A stretch of 64,000 nt of DNA from CAWKGV01 sp963849305. Its GTDB lineage: Bacteria > Pseudomonadota > Alphaproteobacteria > Acetobacterales > Acetobacteraceae. Of the stretch, positions 17,319 through 26,265 are shown piece by piece. The notes beneath the pieces were generated by a model, which saw only the letters and a list, made by a program, of their open reading frames with translations, searched no databases and was not told the DNA's origin. Every line of letters starts with the position of its first letter. The stretch's first letter is position 1. The stretch covers positions 434,001-498,000 of the forward strand of contig CAWKGV010000006.1 in the NCBI GenBank assembly GCA_963849305.1. The letters are read 5' to 3'. The position numbers and the translations under genes are program-made.

Positions 17319-19136
17319 ATGACCATGCTCGAACCGATTCCCTATTCCGACACCAAGCTGCGCCGCATCCTCTCAGACGTGCGCACGATCGCTCTGGTCG
17401 GCGCGTCGTCCAACTGGAACCGGCCGAGCTACTTCGTCATGAAGTACCTCCAGGGGAAAGGATATCACGTGATCCCGGTTAACCCGGGCCTCGCGGGACG
17501 GGAGCTGCTGGGGCAACGGGTGTTCGCCTCGCTGCGAGACATCCCAGAGCCGGTGGACATGGTCGATATCTTCCGCTCCTCCGACCAAGCCGGCGCGATC
17601 GTGGACGAGGCGATCGCCATCGGCGCCAAAGTGGTCTGGATGCAGCTTGGCATCCGCAACGACGCGGCCGGCGCCCGCGCGGAGGCGGCGGGGCTGGACG
17701 TGGTGATGAACCGCTGTCCGAAGATCGAGTTCGGACGGCTCGGCGGCGAGCTGTCCTGGAGCGGGGTGAATTCCGGTATCGTGCGCAACCGCGCGCCCAG
17801 GGCACCCAACGCCGAGACGCCCAAAGCGCGCAAGCCGAAGCCCGATGGTGCGCCCGCGCGGAATGTCAACTACGGCTTCGAGACGCGCGCGATCCATGCG
17901 GGCGCCGCCCCCGATCCTACCACGGGTGCCCGCAACACGCCGATCTTCCAGACCACGGCCTATGTGTTCGACGACGTGGATCACGCCGCCTCATTGTTCA
18001 ACCTGCACAACTTTGGCTACATCTACTCCCGCCTCACCAATCCCACGGTCTCGGTACTGGAGGAGCGGGTCGCGAGCCTCGAGGGCGGGCGCGCCGCGCT
18101 CGCCGCCGCCTCGGGACACGCCGCGCAATTCCTGATCTTCGCCACGATGATGGAGCCGGGCGACGAGTTCCTTGCCTCGCGCAACCTCTACGGCGGCTCA
18201 CTGACCCAGTTCGGCCTGTCGTTCAAGAAGCTGGGTTGGACCTGCCATTTCGTCGATCCGCACGAGCCGGAGAACTTCCGCCGGGCTCTCACGCCCCGCT
18301 GCAAGGCGATCTTCGTGGAGAACCTCGCCAACCCCGGCGGCATCATCGTGGACCTTGAGGCGGTCGCGGCGATCGCGCACGAGGCGGGGATACCGCTGAT
18401 CGTGGACAACACGCTGGCCACGCCCTATCTGTGCCGGCCGTTCGAGTGGGGTGCGGACATCGTCTGTCACTCGACCACCAAGTTCCTCGATGGACACGGC
18501 AACTCCCTGGGCGGCATCGTGGTGGAATCCGGCCGCTTCGATTGGTCGCAGGGCGGCCGGTTCGCCTCGCTCACGGAGCCCGAGCCGGCCTATCACGGGC
18601 TACGGTTCTACGAGAATTTCGGCGATTTCGCGTTCACCACCAAGGCGCGCGCGGTGGCGCTGCGGGATTTCGGCCCGACGATGGCGCCGATGAATGCCTT
18701 TCTCACCATCACCGGCATCGAGACGCTGCACGTGCGGATGGACCGCCATGTGGCGAATGCCCAGCGCGTGGCGGAATTCCTCGCCTCCGACAAGCGGGTG
18801 GCCTGGGTTTCTTACGCCGGGCTGGCGTCGAGCCCGTACCATGCGCTCGCGCGCAAATACTTGCCGCGCGGGGCCGGGGCGGTGTTCACGTTCGGCGTGC
18901 GCGGTGGCTTCGAGGCTGGGGTGCGGCTGGTCGAGAGCGTGCGGCTGTTCTCCCATCTAGCGAATATCGGCGACACCAGAAGCCTGATCCTGCATCCGGC
19001 GTCCACCACCCACCGCCAGCTCTCCGACGAGCAGCGCGCCGCGGCAGGGGCGGGGGCGGACGTGATCCGCCTGTCGATCGGGTTGGAAAGCGCGGAGGAT
19101 TTGGTCCGCGATCTGGACCAAGCGCTGGCGGCATAA
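17319..19136 (+). CDS. CoA-binding domain fused to O-acetylhomoserine aminocarboxypropyltransferase (MetY-like)
   Basis: A 605-residue fusion. Residues 1-145 are a CoA_binding_2 Rossmann domain (TIALVGASSNWNRPSYFVMK, YHVIPVNPG, KVVWMQLGI, VVMNRCPKIEF). A proline/lysine-rich linker of about 30 residues follows. Residues 183-605 are a Cys/Met-metabolism PLP enzyme (FETRAIHAGAAPDPTTGAR, NTPIFQTTAYVF, SRLTNPT, VDNTLATPYLCRP). Its PLP lysine sits in HSTTKFLDGHG at about 388. The PLP half should make homocysteine from O-acetylhomoserine and sulfide. The N-terminal domain is usually a separate neighbouring gene; here no stop or start intervenes. Regulation by CoA or acetyl-CoA is a guess. No SAM riboswitch is visible upstream. 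Confidence 0.9.
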   Translation: MTMLEPIPYSDTKLRRILSDVRTIALVGASSNWNRPSYFVMKYLQGKGYHVIPVNPGLAGRELLGQRVFASLRDIPEPVDMVDIFRSSDQAGAIVDEAIAIGAKVVWMQLGIRNDAAGARAEAAGLDVVMNRCPKIEFGRLGGELSWSGVNSGIVRNRAPRAPNAETPKARKPKPDGAPARNVNYGFETRAIHAGAAPDPTTGARNTPIFQTTAYVFDDVDHAASLFNLHNFGYIYSRLTNPTVSVLEERVASLEGGRAALAAASGHAAQFLIFATMMEPGDEFLASRNLYGGSLTQFGLSFKKLGWTCHFVDPHEPENFRRALTPRCKAIFVENLANPGGIIVDLEAVAAIAHEAGIPLIVDNTLATPYLCRPFEWGADIVCHSTTKFLDGHGNSLGGIVVESGRFDWSQGGRFASLTEPEPAYHGLRFYENFGDFAFTTKARAVALRDFGPTMAPMNAFLTITGIETLHVRMDRHVANAQRVAEFLASDKRVAWVSYAGLASSPYHALARKYLPRGAGAVFTFGVRGGFEAGVRLVESVRLFSHLANIGDTRSLILHPASTTHRQLSDEQRAAAGAGADVIRLSIGLESAEDLVRDLDQALAA

Positions 19137-19260
19137 GGGCCGCCGCCGCACGCCGCAAGCCGTGAAGGCAACTCCGGCTGCGCCCGCACTGTTCCTCCCC
19201 AGGCGTCCGCCTCGAGCCGCATAGGCCGGGGACAGTTGCGGCGCGCACAGGGGGCAGGCA

Positions 19261-21111
19261 ATGGCCGATACAGTTGCGGACCACGTGGTACAGATCCTGC
19301 TCGACTGGGGCGTGGACACCGTGTTCGGCCTGCCGGGCGACGGCATCAACGGCCTTGTGGACGCCTTCCGAAAAGCCTCCGACAAGATCCGCTATATCCA
19401 CACCCGCCACGAAGAGACCGCCGCGCTCGCCGCCTGCGGCTACGCGAAGTTTTCCGGCCGCCTGGGTGTCTGCTTCGCAACCACCGGGCCCGGCGCGGTG
19501 CATTTGCTGAACGGGCTCTATGACGCCAAGGTGGACGGCGCCCCGGTGCTCGCGATCACTGGCATGACGTATCATGACCTGATCGGCACCCATTATCTTC
19601 AGGACATCAACCAGGACTATCTTTATCAGGACGTTGCAATCTACAACCAGCGGCTGATGGGGCCCGCGCACGCGGAGAACGTGGTCAACCTCGCCTGCCG
19701 CGCCGCGCTATCCAATCGCGCCGTCGCGCACGTGGCGTTCCCGATCGACATTCAGGCGATGCCGGCCAGCCAGGAGCATCGCTTCAAGCGCAACGTCAAG
19801 GGCCACGCCTCCAAGGCGTACCAGCCCCCGGTACGCACCCCAGAGCGCGATCTAATCGAGGATGCCGCCAAGGCGTTGGCCGGCTGCCGGAAGGTCGCGA
19901 TCCTGGCCGGGGCCGGCGCGCGCGGCGCGGGGCCGGAGCTGGAGCAGGTCGCGGAACGGCTGGCGGCACCGATCATCAAGCCGCTGCTCGGCAAGGATTG
20001 CGTGGCCGACACCAGTCCCTACACCACGGGCGGCATCGGCGTGGTCGGCACGCGGCCCTCGGTGGAGGCGCTGCAAGCCTGCGACGGATTCCTGATCGTC
20101 GGAAGCTGCTTTCCCTATATCGAATTCCTGCCCAAGCCCGGCCAGGCAGTGGGCGTGCAGATCGACGACAAGCCGGAGCATATCGGGCTGCGCTACCCGG
20201 CCGATATCGGCTTGGTCGGCGACGCGCGCGCCACGTTGCGCGAGCTGCTGACTCGGCTGCCCCGCAATGAAGACCGCTCGTTCCTGACGCAAGCCCAAAA
20301 GAGCACCCAATCCTGGTGGGCGCTGCTGGAGGAGCGGGGCAATTCGACCCACATGCCGATGTCGCCTCAGGTCGTGTCTTGGCATCTGCCCGATTTGCTC
20401 GCGTCGGACGCGATCATTTGCGGCGATTCCGGCTGCGTGACCACCTGGGCGGCGCGGATGCGGCTACGCGAGGGCCAGCGGTTCTCGTTCAGCGGCACCA
20501 TGTGCTCGATGATGGCTGGGTTGCCATATTCGATCGGCGCCGCTACCGCGTTCCCGAACCGGCAAGTCGTGGTGTTCACCGGAGACGGCTCGACCACCAT
20601 GATGATGGGCGAACTCGCCTCGCTGGCACAGCACAAGCTGCCGGTGAAGGTCGTCGTGATGAAGAACAACACCCTCGGCCTGATCAAATGGGAGCAGATG
20701 CTGTATCTCGGCAACCCCGAGTACCGGGTCGATCTCCACCCCGTGGATTTCGTTAAGGTGGCCGAGGCGTGCGGCTTGCGCGGCGTGCGGATCGAGAACC
20801 CGGCGACCTGCCGCGACCAGCTCAAGGCGGCGCTGGCGATCGACGGGCCGGTGCTGATCGAATGCGTGGTCGATCCGCTGGAGCCGCCCTGGCCGCCGGT
20901 TATCAGCAGCGACGAGCAGAAGAAGCTCGCGGGCGCCATGGCCCGTGGCGAGCGGAACCGCACGCCCATCGGCCTCACCATCGGTCGGCACGCGGTGCAG
21001 GAATTCACGTTCGGTGAAAGCCCCTTTGGCGTCGCCGGGCGCATCGTCGAACGTCTCACCGGCGTCGGCCGCAAGCCGGAAAAGCCCGAGGCATCGGACA
21101 AGAATGAATAG
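19261..21111 (+). CDS. ThDP-dependent enzyme, pyruvate-oxidase (PoxB)-like
   Basis: A 616-residue three-domain thiamine-diphosphate enzyme. The N-terminal domain has VFGLPGDGINGLVDAF and the catalytic Glu in HTRHEETAA. The middle domain is Rossmann-like (KVAILAGAGARGAGPELEQV). The C-terminal domain carries the ThDP/Mg motif GDGSTTMMMGELASLAQHK ending at KNNTLGLIKWEQ. The tail with DPLEPPWPPVISSDEQKKLA resembles pyruvate oxidases/quinone-linked pyruvate dehydrogenases more than acetolactate synthases. It likely decarboxylates pyruvate or another 2-oxoacid. Fourteen bases separate it from the next gene, an FAD/Fe-S oxidoreductase, so the two are probably co-transcribed. Confidence 0.86.
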   Translation: MADTVADHVVQILLDWGVDTVFGLPGDGINGLVDAFRKASDKIRYIHTRHEETAALAACGYAKFSGRLGVCFATTGPGAVHLLNGLYDAKVDGAPVLAITGMTYHDLIGTHYLQDINQDYLYQDVAIYNQRLMGPAHAENVVNLACRAALSNRAVAHVAFPIDIQAMPASQEHRFKRNVKGHASKAYQPPVRTPERDLIEDAAKALAGCRKVAILAGAGARGAGPELEQVAERLAAPIIKPLLGKDCVADTSPYTTGGIGVVGTRPSVEALQACDGFLIVGSCFPYIEFLPKPGQAVGVQIDDKPEHIGLRYPADIGLVGDARATLRELLTRLPRNEDRSFLTQAQKSTQSWWALLEERGNSTHMPMSPQVVSWHLPDLLASDAIICGDSGCVTTWAARMRLREGQRFSFSGTMCSMMAGLPYSIGAATAFPNRQVVVFTGDGSTTMMMGELASLAQHKLPVKVVVMKNNTLGLIKWEQMLYLGNPEYRVDLHPVDFVKVAEACGLRGVRIENPATCRDQLKAALAIDGPVLIECVVDPLEPPWPPVISSDEQKKLAGAMARGERNRTPIGLTIGRHAVQEFTFGESPFGVAGRIVERLTGVGRKPEKPEASDKNE

Positions 21112-21125
21112 GCGGGCAGACAGCT

Positions 21126-24100
21126 ATGACCGTGATTGAGAAGATCGCTCCTCCTGGTACCCAAGGAGACTCGCGGCCCCTGGCGCCCGGACTGAAGCGC
21201 CGCTACGAAGCCGCGGCCGAATTGGAAGCCGCGCTGAAGGCACGTGTCGGGGGCGAGGTTCGCTTCGATCCGGGCAGCCGTGGGGTCTATTCGCGAGACC
21301 ATTCGATCTACCGTGCCGTGCCGATCGGCGCCGTGATCCCGCGCAACGTCGATGATGTGATCGCCACGGTCGAAGCGTGCCATGCGCGCGGCGTGCCGAT
21401 TCTCGGCCGCGGCTGCGGGTCGAGTTTGGCGGGACAGACTTGCAACGTCGCCGTGGTCATCGACTTCTCGAAATACATGCACCGCATCCTGGCGCTGGAC
21501 CCGGATGCGCGCCTCGCCCGCGTTGAGCCCGGCGTCATTAACGACACGTTGCGCCACGAGGCGATGAAGCACGGCCTGACTTTCGCGCCCGACCCAGCAA
21601 CGCACGCCTGGTGTACGCTCGGTGGCAACATCGGCAACAACTCCTGCGGCGCGCACACGATCATGGGCGGCAAGACCGTGGACAATGTCGAGGAGCTGGA
21701 GATCCTGACCTATGACGGGCTCAGGATGCGCGTCGGCGCCACGTCTGACGAGCATTACGAGCTGATCCAGCACAGTGGCGGACGACGGGCGGAGATCTAC
21801 AAGGGCCTGCGCGACATTGCCACCCGATACGGCGACTCGATCCGCCGGCATTTCCCCAAGATCCCGCGTCGCGTGTCCGGCTACAACCTTGACGACCTGT
21901 TGCCGGAAAAGGGCTTTAATGTCGCGCGCTCGCTGGTCGGCTCGGAGAGCACCTGCGCCCTGACGCTGGCCGCCACGGTGCGCCTGATACCGTTCCCCAA
22001 GGCGCGGGCGCTGATGGTGCTGGGATACGAGGACGCCCCCCGCGCCGCCGACGACGTGCCGCATATTCGTCCGCTCGGGCCGCTCGCGATCGAGGGCTTC
22101 ACCGAGCATCTGATCCGCAACGAGGCGCTCAAAGGCAAGGACTTGCCCGGCAAGAAGCTGCTGCCGGACGGGGAGGCATGGCTTCTCGTCGAGTTCGGCG
22201 GCGATGAGCAAAGGGAAGCGAACCACAAGGCTGAGCGGGCGTATGAGATATTGAAGCACGCCGGCTCTGGTGCGCTCGGGATGCGCGTGATCGAGAAGAA
22301 TGAGGAGCAGCAATCGCTGTGGGAGGTCCGCGAAGGCGGTGTCGGCGCTTCCCGGGTTCCCGGGGACGAAGAGGCGTGGCCGTCCTGGGAGGACGCGGCG
22401 GTGCCGCCGGAGAAGCTCGGCGCCTACCTCCGCGACTTCGACAAATTGGCCAAGAAATTCGCCTACAGCTACACGCTATTCGGCCATTACGGCGACGGAT
22501 GCATCCACACGCGCATCACCTTCGGGCTGAAGACCGCCGAGGGCGTGGCCAAGTTCCGCCGCTGGATGGAGGAAGCGTCGGATCTGTGCCTCGCCTATGG
22601 CGGCTCGCTCTCGGGCGAGCACGGCGACGGCCAGGCCAAGGGCGAGCTGTTGCCGAAAATGTTTGGCCCCGAGGTCATCCAGGCGTTCCGCGAGTTCAAG
22701 ACGATCTGGGATCCGGCCTGGAAGATGAACCCGGGCAAGGTGATCGACGCCCGGCCCCTGGACGCCGATCTGCGCTTGGGCCCAGGCTACAGCCCCAAGC
22801 CCACTGGCAAGACCTGGTTCCATTACCCGGACGATCTGTTTTCCTTCACCCACGCGACCGAACGTTGCTTCGGCGTCGGCAAGTGCCGCACGCCGAGCGG
22901 TAGCGGGAACATCATGTGCCCGAGCTTCCAGGCGACGCGCGAGGAAATCCATTCCACGCGGGGCCGGGCGACCCTGTTGTTCGAGATGCTTCAGGGCGAC
23001 CCGGTGAAGAAAGGCTGGCGAGACCCGGCGGTCGCAGAGGCCCTGGACCTCTGCCTGCAATGCAAGGGCTGCAAGCACGATTGCCCCGTTTCGGTGGATA
23101 TGGCGACCTACAAGGCGGAGTTCCTGGCGCATTACTACAAGGGCCGGCTGCGGCCTCGCTCCGCCTATTCGATGGGGCTTATCTGGCTGTGGGCCCGGGC
23201 CGCGCGCTTCGCTCCGGGAGTGGTGAACGAGGCAATACGCGCCCCGATGATCGGGCCGGCTGCCCGATGGCTCGCCGGACTGACGCAGGAACGCGAACCG
23301 CCCGCGTTCGCCAAGCAAAGCTTCCAGGACTGGTTCACCCGCCGCCCCAATCCGCGCGCCGACGACGGCACGCTGCCGCCAGTGATCCTATGGCCCGACA
23401 CCTGGAACAACTACTTCCTGACCGGGACCGCGAAGGCCGCCGTGGCGGTGCTGGAGGACGCGGGCTACCGCGTGATCGTGCCAGAGCAGCGGCTTTGCTG
23501 CGGACGGCCGCTCTATGACTACGGAATGCTCGGCTTAGCCAGGCAGAAATTGCAGCAGACAATCGAGGCGTTGCGGCCGGCGATCCGCGCCGGCATCCCG
23601 GTGGTGGGCCTGGAGCCGAGTTGCCTGTCGGTGTTCCGCGACGAGATGCTCAACCTGTTGCCACACGACCAGGATGCGCAGCGCCTCGCCCGGCAGGCGA
23701 AGACCCTGAGCGAACTGCTGATGGCGACCGACGGCTGGAAGCCGCCGAAGCTCGAGCGCAAGGCGCTCTTGCAGATGCACTGCCATCAGCGCGCTGTTTT
23801 GAGCCCGGATGCCGAGGAGAAGATGCTGAAGGCGATGGGCCTGGAACTGATCCCCAACAAGAGCGGCTGCTGCGGCGAAGCCGGCGCCTTTGGCTACGAG
23901 GAGGAGCACTACGATGTCGCGATGAAGATCGGCGAGCAGGAATTGCTGCCTGCGGTCCGCAAGCTCGCAAAAGACGCGCTGGTGATCTCCGACGGATTCA
24001 GTTGTCGGTTGCAAGTGCAGCATGGCGCCGGACGCTGGGCGATGCATCCGGCGGAGGTGCTGCTGATGGCGCGCCAAGCGGGCGGCAATCTGCCGCGCGA

Positions 24101-24227
24101 AGTTCCCGAGCGCCGCTACCTGGAGGCGGGAGCGAAGCCCGGCGCGACTGCCGCGCTAGCGGGAGCGGGCGCGCTGGCGGCGTCGGTCGCCCTCGGAGTG
24201 TGGCTCGGCACGCGAGGGCGGGCTTAG
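21126..24227 (+). CDS. FAD- and Fe-S-binding oxidoreductase (YdiJ/D-lactate dehydrogenase-like) with C-terminal membrane tail
   Basis: A 1033-residue protein. The FAD_binding_4 domain (about 55-260) shows PILGRGCGSSLAGQTC. The FAD-oxidase C-terminal domain extends to about 550 with FGHYGDGCIHTRITFG and GSLSGEHGDGQAKGEL. A ferredoxin-like segment follows: one cluster motif is CLQCKGCKHDCP (about 643-654); the first is unusual, C...(11)...C in KCRTPSGSGNIMCPS. Two CCG domains (LCCGRPLYDYG, about 788; SGCCGEAGAFG, about 913) complete the GlcF/GlpC-like part. The last 25 residues are a hydrophobic segment ending in TRGRA, a likely tail anchor. It should oxidise a 2-hydroxyacid such as D-lactate and pass electrons to the membrane. 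Confidence 0.88.
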   Translation: MTVIEKIAPPGTQGDSRPLAPGLKRRYEAAAELEAALKARVGGEVRFDPGSRGVYSRDHSIYRAVPIGAVIPRNVDDVIATVEACHARGVPILGRGCGSSLAGQTCNVAVVIDFSKYMHRILALDPDARLARVEPGVINDTLRHEAMKHGLTFAPDPATHAWCTLGGNIGNNSCGAHTIMGGKTVDNVEELEILTYDGLRMRVGATSDEHYELIQHSGGRRAEIYKGLRDIATRYGDSIRRHFPKIPRRVSGYNLDDLLPEKGFNVARSLVGSESTCALTLAATVRLIPFPKARALMVLGYEDAPRAADDVPHIRPLGPLAIEGFTEHLIRNEALKGKDLPGKKLLPDGEAWLLVEFGGDEQREANHKAERAYEILKHAGSGALGMRVIEKNEEQQSLWEVREGGVGASRVPGDEEAWPSWEDAAVPPEKLGAYLRDFDKLAKKFAYSYTLFGHYGDGCIHTRITFGLKTAEGVAKFRRWMEEASDLCLAYGGSLSGEHGDGQAKGELLPKMFGPEVIQAFREFKTIWDPAWKMNPGKVIDARPLDADLRLGPGYSPKPTGKTWFHYPDDLFSFTHATERCFGVGKCRTPSGSGNIMCPSFQATREEIHSTRGRATLLFEMLQGDPVKKGWRDPAVAEALDLCLQCKGCKHDCPVSVDMATYKAEFLAHYYKGRLRPRSAYSMGLIWLWARAARFAPGVVNEAIRAPMIGPAARWLAGLTQEREPPAFAKQSFQDWFTRRPNPRADDGTLPPVILWPDTWNNYFLTGTAKAAVAVLEDAGYRVIVPEQRLCCGRPLYDYGMLGLARQKLQQTIEALRPAIRAGIPVVGLEPSCLSVFRDEMLNLLPHDQDAQRLARQAKTLSELLMATDGWKPPKLERKALLQMHCHQRAVLSPDAEEKMLKAMGLELIPNKSGCCGEAGAFGYEEEHYDVAMKIGEQELLPAVRKLAKDALVISDGFSCRLQVQHGAGRWAMHPAEVLLMARQAGGNLPREVPERRYLEAGAKPGATAALAGAGALAASVALGVWLGTRGRA

Positions 24228-24300
24228 CGAGAAGCGCCTTTCGTCCTCGGTCGCGCTCCAGGTCTAGCCTCACTGGCGGCAGCGGGGGTATCGTTCGTTC

Positions 24301-24609
24301 ATGGATAAGGACGTCCCCCGCGCCCATCACGACCTTGGCGGCGCCGCGAAGTTCATGTGCGAGCCGGTGGACACGGCGCCACACGCGCTTAATGACTTCG
24401 ACAAGACGGTGGATGCGCTTCGGCAGGTGCTTGGCGGCAAGGGTGTCATGACCGTGGACGAACTGCGGCGCGGTATCGAGGCAATCCCTGAGAACGAGTA
24501 TCACCGCCTGAGCTATTACCGCCGCTGGGTCCGCTCGATCGCAGACAATTTGCTGCGCAAGGGCGTGATCGCCGAATCCGAGCTTCGCGCCGCGCTGGAG
24601 CGCAGGTGA
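24301..24609 (+). CDS. Nitrile hydratase beta N-terminal-like subunit (thiocyanate hydrolase beta-like)
   Basis: A 102-residue protein matching only the N-terminal helical half of nitrile hydratase beta subunits: HHDLGGAAKFMCEPVDTAPH, FDKTVDALRQVL, MTVDELRRGIEAIPENEYHR, LSYYRRWVRSIADNLL and KGVIAESELRAAL. In ordinary nitrile hydratases this is fused to the SH3-like half; here the latter is the next gene. A beta subunit split into two genes is the arrangement known for thiocyanate hydrolase (scnB/scnA) and toyocamycin nitrile hydratase. Its TGA overlaps the next ATG (TGATG), giving tight coupling. Confidence 0.82.
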   Translation: MDKDVPRAHHDLGGAAKFMCEPVDTAPHALNDFDKTVDALRQVLGGKGVMTVDELRRGIEAIPENEYHRLSYYRRWVRSIADNLLRKGVIAESELRAALERR

Positions 24610-24893
24610 TGGCGGATTTCATGCCCGGCGCCGCGGTGCGTGTCAGGGATGATTGGCCCGAAACGCGGGGGCCGGTCCACATCCGAACTCCACATTATGT
24701 GCGCGGAGCGCATGGACGCGTGGTGCGCCGACTGGGCGCCTTCCCCAATCCCGAAGACCTGGCCTTCGCCCGCCCCGCCGACCTGCGCGCGCTGTATCAC
24801 GTCGCCTTCAATCTGCCGGCGGTGTGGCAAGAAGGCCGGATGGGCGACGAAGTGCTGGTGGAACTCTACGAACACTGGCTGGAGCCCGCATGA
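24609..24893 (+). CDS. Nitrile hydratase beta C-terminal (SH3-like) subunit (thiocyanate hydrolase alpha-like)
   Basis: A 94-residue protein starting MADFMPGAAVRVRDDWPETR. Conserved stretches are HIRTPHYVRGAHGRVVRRLG, NPEDLAFARP, LYHVAFNLPAVW and GDEVLVELYEHWLEPA, the SH3-like barrel of nitrile hydratase beta. ATG 24609 lies in a TGATG junction with the previous stop; a GTG three bases earlier is possible. Its own stop overlaps the start of the next subunit (ATGA). Together with its neighbours it should form the non-metal shell of the active site. Confidence 0.82.
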   Translation: MADFMPGAAVRVRDDWPETRGPVHIRTPHYVRGAHGRVVRRLGAFPNPEDLAFARPADLRALYHVAFNLPAVWQEGRMGDEVLVELYEHWLEPA

Positions 24894-25474
24894 ACATCCT
24901 GGAAACCGATTCGGAGCGGTTGCTAGACGCGTTGCGCACTGTCCTGTCGGACAAGGGCCTCGTCTCCGCCACCGAGATCGCGGAGCGCATCGCGGCAACC
25001 GACGCGGCATCCCCGGCGCAGGGCGCGCGCATGGTGGCTAAAGCCTGGGTCGATCCGCCGTTTCGCGTGCTGATGCTGGAAGACGGCGCGAAGGCAGCCG
25101 AGGCGCTCGGCATCCCGATGCGCGGGGCGCCTCCGCTCGGCGTGCTGGAGAACAGGGCGGAACTGCACAACCTGGTGGTTTGCACACTGTGCAGTTGCTA
25201 TCCGCGCGCTGTCCTGGGTTACCCGCCCTTCTGGTACAAATCGGCCGCCTATCGCGCCCGGGCGGTGCGCGACCCGCGCGGGCTGCTGGCCGAGTTCGGC
25301 ACTGTCCTGCAGGACACGATGAAGGTGCGCGTGGTCGATTCCACCGCCGACTACCGATGGATGGTGCTCCCGCGCCGCCCCCTCGGCACCGAAGACTGGA
25401 GCGAGGACCGGCTGGCCGGCATCGTGCGCGAAGGCGACATGGTCGGGGTGACGATCCCGAGTGTGGAGGCATGA
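24890..25474 (+). CDS. Metal-binding nitrile hydratase alpha-like subunit (thiocyanate hydrolase gamma-like)
   Basis: A 194-residue protein. The metal claw is VCTLCSCYP with Cys98, Cys101 and Cys103; the CTLCSC form is the cobalt type. The two outer ligands are Cys residues that are normally oxidised after translation. Other family blocks are ARMVAKAWVDPPFRVLMLED, GYPPFWYKSAAYRARAVRDP, YRWMVLPRRPLGTEDWSED and GDMVGVTIPSVEA. It overlaps genes on both sides by four bases. With a split beta subunit, thiocyanate hydrolysis (to carbonyl sulfide and ammonia) or an unusual nitrile hydratase are the leading options. No P47K or classic activator gene is nearby, although the beta-N-like subunit could act as the metallochaperone. 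Confidence 0.88.
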   Translation: MNILETDSERLLDALRTVLSDKGLVSATEIAERIAATDAASPAQGARMVAKAWVDPPFRVLMLEDGAKAAEALGIPMRGAPPLGVLENRAELHNLVVCTLCSCYPRAVLGYPPFWYKSAAYRARAVRDPRGLLAEFGTVLQDTMKVRVVDSTADYRWMVLPRRPLGTEDWSEDRLAGIVREGDMVGVTIPSVEA

Positions 25475-26250
25475 TCGGGGTCTATGTCGTCGTCGCCGTC
25501 ATCGTGGCGTTGCTGCTGCTGTCGGTTCGCATCGCAACAGAATGGCAGCGCGCCGTGGTGCTGCGTCTGGGCCGCTTTCATGCCGTGAAGGGGCCGGGCC
25601 TATATCTGCTCCTGCCCGTCCTCGACCGCGCCACCCAGGTCATCGACCTGCGCATCCAAACCAATACCATCAGCGCCGAGCAGGCGCTGACCCGCGACAC
25701 GATCGCGGTCGGCGTGGACGCCATCGTGTTCTGGCAGGTGGAAGACGCCATGGCAGCCGCGATCCGCATCGCCAACTACCGTGAGGCGATCGAGCGCGTG
25801 GCGCAAACCAGCCTGCGCGAGATGATCGGCGCCTCGGACCTTGCGCGTCTGCTGTCGGATCGCCGGGCGGCCGACGAGCAGTTGCGCGCCACCATCGGCG
25901 AGAAAACCCTGCACTGGGGCGTGATCGTGCGCAGCGTGGAGATCAGGGACGTGGTGATCCCGCGCGAACTGCAAGACGCAATGAGCCGCCAAGCGCAGGC
26001 GGAGCGGGAGAAGGCCGCGCGCGTCACTCTCGCTTCCGCCGAGCGGGCGATCGCCGAGCAGATCCTGGAAGCCGCCGGGCTTTATGGTTTGGACCCATAT
26101 GCGCTCAAGCTCCGGCAGATGAACCTGCTTTATGAGATGAACAAGGAGCGGGGCGTGACCGTGCTGATCCCGACCGACATGGCGAGCAGCATGGGCGGGC
26201 TTGTCGGTATAGCGGAGGCAATCGGCGGCCCACGCTCCGAGAAGCCGTGA
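25471..26250 (+). CDS. Slipin (SPFH/stomatin-prohibitin) family membrane protein
   Basis: A 259-residue protein. One N-terminal membrane segment (VYVVVAVIVALLLLSVRIAT) is followed by the SPFH/band-7 domain: EWQRAVVLRLGRFHAVKGPG, VDAIVFWQVEDAMAAAIRIA, SLREMIGASDLARLLSDRR, WGVIVRSVEIRDVVIPRELQ and the Ala/Glu-rich helix QAQAEREKAARVTLASAE. Such proteins assemble membrane microdomain scaffolds, often with an NfeD-type protease, which is absent here. The ATG overlaps the stop of the metal subunit gene, so it is translationally coupled to the nitrile-hydratase-like enzyme. The frame is open further upstream but within the previous gene. Confidence 0.9.
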   Translation: MIGVYVVVAVIVALLLLSVRIATEWQRAVVLRLGRFHAVKGPGLYLLLPVLDRATQVIDLRIQTNTISAEQALTRDTIAVGVDAIVFWQVEDAMAAAIRIANYREAIERVAQTSLREMIGASDLARLLSDRRAADEQLRATIGEKTLHWGVIVRSVEIRDVVIPRELQDAMSRQAQAEREKAARVTLASAERAIAEQILEAAGLYGLDPYALKLRQMNLLYEMNKERGVTVLIPTDMASSMGGLVGIAEAIGGPRSEKP

Positions 26251-26265
26251 ACCCCGGAGCTGGGC

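Noticed and set aside
20367..22313. 648-codon - strand ORF opposite the ThDP and FAD/Fe-S genes
   Set aside because: It has no recognisable motif and mirrors two strongly conserved coding regions.
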